13,977 nucleotides of DNA, taken from Oehlia diaphana (Eukaryota > Glomeromycota > Glomeromycetes > Glomerales > Glomeraceae). The stretch is taken from the NCBI GenBank assembly GCA_003833135.1, contig QZLH01000919.1, positions 19,460-33,436 of the forward strand. The letters run 5' to 3'. The translations under genes and the position numbers were made by a program. Under the pieces are notes generated by a model, which worked only from the letters and a program-made list of their open reading frames with translations, did not search any database and was not told the DNA's origin. Numbering within the stretch: the first letter of the stretch is position 1; every line of letters starts with the position of its first letter. This document shows, piece by piece, positions 9,519 through 13,977 of the stretch.

Positions 9519-12004
9519 ATGGGCAAAGTAAAGGTACTTCGCACACAATATAACACTCGATCTGCAAGAAGAACAATACCTACACCTGAATCTTCCAGTC
9601 AACCCGATACGCCAGAAGGTGCTTCTCATACCATGAATGTTATTCAACAAACCGTCTCTAGTGATTCAACAATACCTACACCCGAATCGTCAGCACAAGT
9701 GAACTTGACAAGAGAAACCATACAAACCGTAAGCAATGTTATAAATACAACAACCATTTCAACAGCTATTTCAGAACGAATATGTGGCAATCCTAATTGC
9801 CAGACGAGGGAACCTTCAGCTTGGAGAAGAGATCTTGCCGGCACTGGCTGGCTTTGTAACGCATGTGGTTTATTGTAAGTAGAAATATAAATATCATTCT
9901 ACGTTTTTTTAGTGTACGAATAATAACTTCTTATTTTATAGCATACGAGCTCGAGGTTTTCATCGACCTAAAGATGTTTGTTTAGCTTCAGCAGCAAAGG
10001 TACATTAAAGTTTCAATAATATATATTGTTTGACCTAAAAGCCTTTAATTTTAATCATACCATATGATGCTTAGTTACAGGCAATGTATAGCAATTCGCA
10101 ATCTATCAAACTGCAGAAGAGTGTAAAACAACGTAGGGTGAGCATTAACATAATAACGATTACAACAAAATTTATAATTTGATATATAAGATCACATATT
10201 TATCACCACTTTATTTTGTTGATTCAGTCTCAGAGTAATTGTGATGGTCCCGATAATGATTATGGGACACAACCATCAACAACCGCACAGACAACAGAAC
10301 TTTCTCTTGTTGATGAAGACGTCATGATGTCAGAAGCATCAACACCAGAACCTATGAACGATGCAAGCAGCATAAAAAATGAAAAACGGCCATGGGAAAA
10401 GAAAATATACTTAAATTGCGGCTTATATTCTGTTGATCTTAAATACAAAGATATACCAAAAAGGCGTAATAAAGGCAAGCAAAAGGAAAGGCCGACTGAA
10501 AATTTTCCCCTTCCAATACAGTACGGCACATTTCTTATGACAGAAGAAAGAAATTTCCGCTTGCCTTGGGATGTAATGATCGCTCATAAACAGGGAATAT
10601 TAAAAAGACGCCCCGCACCATATAAGAAAATCCCTTGCAGTAAGTTGTTATAATCATCTTATGACTATTTTAACTTTAATGATAAATTTACGACTCTAAA
10701 TACCTTTTAATAGATATATTCATTGAGCGTAGACGTAAGCATGAAAAGCCAGTAGTTTGTCAATGCATTTTACCCAGTGATGGGGGTACTGGATGCACGG
10801 AAGAGTGCTATAATCGGTATTTATCAAATTTCTTAATTCGGTCTCATAAAATGTTATTTATTCGTAAATTCTCATTTTTTATAGGGTAATGTTCTACGAA
10901 TGCTCTCCTAAAGATTGTCCATGCAAAGACAAATGTTCCAATCAACGGTTCCAAAAGAAGGAGCGTGTAAAGGAACTTGAGGTGATTGAGGTAATTAGTA
11001 TTCCAGTGCCAATATATGAATGATAAACTATATTGATATAATACATAAATCTTAGACTCCGAACAAGGGATTTGGTCTTCGCACGAAAGTGCCAATTAAA
11101 AAAGGTCAACTAATAATAGAATATCGCGGTGAAGTAATTTCACACGAGACAGCAATGCAACGAATGGAAACGCTATACAAAAATAGAAGACACTCGTACT
11201 TTTTGGATTACGAAAAGGGCGAAGTTCTTGATGGAGGTTCACGTGGCACAGAAGCTAGGTTTATCAATCATAGGTATATAATCAAAAATTTTTTTTGTTT
11301 ATTTTGTTAATAAATTAACAAATAAATCACTTATTAACGCTTTTTTATTTGTAAATTCTAAGCTGTGCACCGAACTGTCACATCGAGAAATGGTATTAAT
11401 TTGTTTCTTTATCCTGATCGTTAGAAGTTGGCAATTTTTTATTGTAACATTAATATAATATTTATAAATAGGCGAGCTCCACAGGGCGAACTTTTTGTTG
11501 GCGTATTCGCATCAAAAAATATAGTGGCGAGAACCGAGTTGACGTACGACTACAACTTCTCGAAGTTCGGTGGTGCCGAAGAGCAGTTATGTTACTGCGG
11601 AACACCTACATGTCGCGGTTTAATGGGCTCAAAACGGGGCCAAAAGGAGTCTATCAAATCCATAAAGAAGAAAGTGAAAGTCAGTGACGATTAATCCACT
11701 ATTGTTTCGTTTATATTTATATCTTTAATTTTTTTTACCTATTTTTCCTATTTTACAGGTTGCTTCCGCAGTCACGGCATGTACGCCGCTCTCGCCGAAA
11801 GAGCAACTGGTTGAAACATCGGCCCAAGAGGAATCGATCGCAGGACTCTTATCCGATGGGTCACTTTCATCGGTTGATTCATCGTTGGCCGCGACACCTA
11901 CTGAGTCGTCACCTTCCATATCTTCGTCCACCGCAAGCAATCCGTTATTGCTTGCGGTGGATATGCTTGAAGTGGATATGCTTGATGACCTAATGGAATT
12001 GTAG
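9519..12004 (+). CDS. GATA zinc finger + AWS-SET-post-SET protein, ASH1-type histone H3K36 methyltransferase
   Basis: Ten exons: 9519-9874, 9942-9999, 10081-10137, 10228-10639, 10714-10816, 10885-10990, 11056-11273, 11363-11392, 11472-11679, 11759-12004. All introns are GT-AG, all phases agree, and the product is 597 residues. An in-frame TAA at 9498 fixes the start.
Seen: a GATA-type finger C89-x4-C94-x18-C113-x2-C116 with WLCNACG, completed across intron 1 (F119, then IRARGFHRPK). AWS cysteines are at 310, 312, 322, 326, 335, 340, 342 and 346 (CYNRVMFYECSPKDCPC). The SET domain has NKGFGLR (367-373), EYRGEV (386-391), RFINHSCAPNC (432-442) and ELTYDYNF (469-476). The post-SET motif is C487-x-C489-x4-C494-RG. 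A basic patch and an 81-residue Ser/Asp-rich tail follow.
Known: the ECSP..CPC, GQ.IIEY.GEV and EARFINHSC pattern is closest to ASH1/ASH1L, which methylates H3K36, rather than to SET2 or NSD.
Inferred: the finger may recruit the enzyme to DNA. All catalytic motifs are intact. No bromo, PHD or BAH domain follows, unlike animal ASH1L. Confidence 0.92.
11927..11961. repeat. Perfect 14-base hairpin inside the last GATA-SET exon
   Basis: TCCACCGCAAGCAA (11927-11940) and TTGCTTGCGGTGGA (11948-11961) are exact reverse complements around the 7-base loop TCCGTTA. The stem is GC-rich and lies in coding sequence about 45 bases before the stop codon. In the mRNA it would form a stable stem-loop. Confidence 0.8.
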
Positions 12005-12030
12005 GGCCAGGTCACAAGACCGCTTTAAAA

Positions 12031-12047
12031 AATAAATAATAAATAAA
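12031..12047 (+). terminator. Polyadenylation signal cluster of the GATA-SET gene
   Basis: Three overlapping or adjacent AATAAA hexamers (12031, 12038, 12042) begin 27 bases after the stop codon. This is a natural place for 3' end formation, although AATAAA is frequent in AT-rich DNA. Confidence 0.5.
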
Positions 12048-12900
12048 AATTTAAAAATTCATAAAAACCGAAAAAAAATTAGTACAAGGACTATGGTAGA
12101 AGATGGGATATCAGCATATTCTGTATTATTATCTTTTGGATTAAATATTTCGAAATTCCTATAATCTCCCCAATATCACCGTCACTTTTTCCACCCCTGT
12201 GTTTTTATTACACTGATTGGTCCAAATTAATAATCAGCCACATTTAATTTTCATTTTTTCGCATCTTTAAAATTAATAAACATAAAGAAAGTAAAATTTT
12301 CATATTTTAAAATATTTATTTTTCATACCTTTAGAATATAAAAATGTTTATGTTTATACTTTTATAATTTGAATATATTTTGGATTGTTTATTTATAATT
12401 TTGCTAATAAACAAATAATTTAAAATATAATTATTAAAAACAATAAAGTAAAAAGTTTATTATTGTTTATTTTATTACGCATTATATAAAAGTATACTTG
12501 CTAAGTAACTTGGTTTTCATTTAGTTTTAGTTTTTAAGTTTCCAAAAGCAGTGACAATATATAAGGTGAAAAAGTATTAAGAAAGATAAACTACTGTACA
12601 CAATTTTGAGTAAAAGTATTTTTTTTTTCTTTATTACTTTTATTCTATTTTAAATAAAAAATTAGTAAAACAAATTGGAAAATCTCAAAAAAAAACTACA
12701 ATTATAGATTAATAAAATAATATTAGTTTTAATTACTAATAATTTAATAATTTGTACTATCAAAACATTCATTTAAAGCCTAATTTTTGCAATTTTAAAT
12801 TATAAATACTATTGCAGTTTAAAAAAAATACTTTTTATAAAAAAGTATAATATCAAATTTAAAAGTATATATTAGTTAAAACTTAGAAATATTATAAATT
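12048..12900. other. AT-rich spacer, GATA-SET 3' flank
   Basis: No gene recognised. The first 200 bases are of mixed composition and may include 3' untranslated sequence and further flank (for example CCGTCACTTTTTCCACCCC near 12179). A small inverted repeat, TGATT and AATCA, flanks 12216-12236. From about 12250 the sequence becomes almost pure A/T with foldbacks such as AATAAACAAATAATT near 12408 and TTATTGTTTATT near 12462. Confidence 0.6.
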
Positions 12901-12910
12901 TATAATATAT

Positions 12911-13100
12911 GCAGTTGACCCCCTTTATAGTCACCTCCTATATAATCACTCCCCTTATTTAAGTACATTTTATTTAGTCCCAAATTTTTTATATAAGAAA
13001 CACCTCTTTTATAATCACTGTATTAGTTATAAGCATAATCACATTTATTATCGGTCCCATACTATAGTAAACATAAGAGAATTTTCTCATTTATAATCAC
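12911..13100 (+). mobile_element. 5' end of a pogo/Tigger-like element with subterminal repeats
   Basis: The sequence changes abruptly from pure A/T to CAGTTGACCCCCTTTATAG at 12912, the CAGT...CCC form seen at the ends of pogo/Tigger DNA transposons. Downstream, a TATARTCAC-type word recurs: TATAGTCAC (12926-12934), TATAATCAC (12941-12949 and 13010-13018), ATAATCAC (13035-13042) and TATAATCAC (13092-13100). Several are preceded by CCTNTNT or CCCC, so the repeat unit is longer than the core. Clustered subterminal copies of a short motif are usual transposase-binding sites. The matching 3' end is not visible because the element is interrupted or ends outside the window. Confidence 0.6.
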
Positions 13101-13157
13101 ATCATATCACGTGATAAGATAGGTTGTACAATTATATAATATACATGAATTGCATAA

Positions 13158-13175
13158 TTTGCGCAGTTTGCGCAG
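13158..13175 (+). repeat. Tandem 9-mer TTTGCGCAG x2
   Basis: TTTGCGCAG is present twice back to back (13158-13166 and 13167-13175), just upstream of the transposase start. It is short and GC-rich against its surroundings. It may be a promoter motif of the element or simple slippage. Confidence 0.45.
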
Positions 13176-13221
13176 TCTTGTTTACTTGTTTAACATTTCA
13201 CTATTTCACTATTTTATTATA

Positions 13222-13749
13222 ATGCCACCTATTCATTTGGAAAAAATAATAAGAACCCGTACTGCTATTAGTATTAATATAAAAAAAGAGATTTGTGAAT
13301 ATATAGTGGCAAATCCCAATATAAATCAAGCTACTGTTACTTCTTTTTTTAATACAAAATATGCTGCCTTAGATATTTAAAGAACAACTATTAATAAAAT
13401 ATGGAAAAATTGGAAAAAGTGGCTAGCAGTTCTTTCTAATTTACAGACTGCACATACATTTTGGCAATGGCATGTTCAATATTCAGAACTTGACAAAGCT
13501 ATGCAAATGTGGACTTCACAAGTTGTAGCTAGTGGAATTCCTTTAACAGATGGAATATTACAACAAAAAGGAATAGAATTTGCTGAAAATTTAAATATTT
13601 ATGGCCAATTAAAGTGTACTAATGGTTGGATGTATAGATTTAAATTGCGTAATGATCTTCAAAAAGTTAATTTTTCAGGAGAAGCTAATAGCACTCCAAT
13701 TGAAAATCTTCCAGCAGAACGTGCATTTACGTGTACTTTTAACCAAATA
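13222..13749 (+). pseudogene. Pogo/Tigger-type (CENP-B-like) transposase, broken N-terminal part
   Basis: An ATG at 13222 (MPPIHLEKIIRTRTAIS) opens a frame with a helix-turn-helix-like segment (EICEYIVANPNINQATVTSF). A TAA at 13378-13380 interrupts it, and the same frame then continues (TTINKIWKNWKKWL) into a CENP-B/Tc5-type second helix-turn-helix: an ELDKAMQMW motif, GIPLTDGILQQKGIEFAENL and GWMYRFKLRN. This order, two DNA-binding modules with the second ending in GW..RF, is that of pogo/Tigger transposases and CENP-B. The catalytic DDE domain that should follow is absent: the frame runs into unrelated sequence after PAERA, at about 13722-13750, where a new inverted-repeat end begins. One nonsense codon and the missing catalytic domain make it inactive. 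Which frame residues after PAER are original is unclear. Confidence 0.78.
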
Positions 13750-13977
13750 CAGTGCAGTACCTCTATAACCAACCCAATTTTATAGTCATAATATGACATT
13801 TTTAAAAAAATGTCACATTATTAAAAATAATATTTTAAAATTCTAACCAATAATTTTAATAGAGCATGTCAATAGCTTTTAAACTTATTGGGTTAGATTA
13901 AAAAATAATAAATATTGACAGTGCTACATAAGTTTGAAGATCGGGTAATTTACTATGATGGTAAAAATTTGAGAATA
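13750..13977. mobile_element. Second inverted-repeat element cutting the transposase relic
   Basis: A TA at 13748-13749 is followed by CAGTGCAGTACCTCTATAAC, which resembles a pogo-type terminal repeat (CAGT..ACCTCTATAAC). Inside, AACCAACCCAAT (from about 13766) and ATTGGGTTAGATT (about 13887-13899) are imperfect inverted partners. A central foldback, AATATGACATTTTT / AAAAATGTCACATT (about 13789-13820), is nearly perfect. This suggests a small non-autonomous element inserted into the older transposase gene. The last 60 or so bases contain a short open stretch (KFEDRVIYYDGKNLRI) running off the window that could be coding; its identity is unknown. Confidence 0.5.

Noticed and set aside
9644..9844. 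Minus-strand ORF opposite GATA-SET exon 1, and similar ones at 10260-10529 and 10844-11095
   Set aside because: They are antisense to conserved exons and cross introns without splice logic.
11089..11310. A short stand-alone SET-like ORF
   Set aside because: It is exon 7 of the GATA-SET gene, begins on a GTG in mid-domain and runs past a GT donor at 11274 into intron 7.
11725..12015. Minus-strand ORF rich in Ser/Asp opposite the last GATA-SET exon, and a plus-strand Arg-rich ORF at 11760-11993
   Set aside because: Both are shadows of exon 10, whose frame (from 11759, after a TTTTACAG acceptor) is in phase with exon 9 and ends properly at 12004.
1..13977. tRNA, rRNA, CRISPR arrays and bacterial-type operons or terminators
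   Set aside because: I read both strands for cloverleaf-like GC stems, regularly spaced identical repeats and ribosome-binding patterns and found none. The window is eukaryotic in structure.

Overview
The window is eukaryotic. It has very AT-rich spacers, genes interrupted by short GT-AG introns (65-90 bases in the best case), AATAAA-type polyadenylation signals and no bacterial operon structure. Two clearly conserved genes are recognisable, and both are fungal-type. Together with the extreme AT bias, a Crypton-like tyrosine recombinase relic and a pogo/Tigger relic, this suggests an early-diverging fungus. A Glomeromycotina (Rhizophagus-like) genome is my best guess; that is an inference, not a search result.

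Layout. 1-1250 is AT-rich spacer with degenerate tandem and direct repeats. About 1250-1406 is a long, nearly palindromic hairpin (MITE-like). 1551-2941 is a decayed, intron-bearing gene for a Crypton/DUF3504-type tyrosine recombinase. 2942-4144 is AT-rich spacer. 4145-7330 (minus strand) is an intact two-exon gene for an FHIP (RAI16-like) protein of about 1012 residues, the subunit that links Hook-dynein adaptors to early endosomes. 7331-9100 is spacer holding a second MITE-like element (7631-7746) and direct repeats. 9100-9518 is the regulatory region of the next gene: a tandem 12-mer, paired CACGTG boxes, a TATA box and an upstream ORF. 9519-12004 (plus strand) is a ten-exon gene for a 597-residue protein with a GATA-type zinc finger followed by AWS, SET and post-SET domains, closest by motif to the ASH1 group of H3K36 methyltransferases. 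12048-12900 is AT-rich spacer. From about 12910 to the right edge lies a pogo/Tigger-like element with subterminal repeats and a transposase pseudogene, apparently cut by a second terminal-inverted-repeat element near 13750.

The two conserved genes have unrelated jobs (endosome transport and chromatin modification) and nothing suggests they work together. The most interesting object is the GATA-SET gene. It combines a DNA-binding finger with an ASH1-like catalytic core. The catalytic Cys/Asn motif sits on a 30-base in-frame microexon. Intron 9 offers an alternative C-terminus, the last exon encodes a strong hairpin, and an upstream ORF precedes the start. I did not find an obviously novel multi-gene system.
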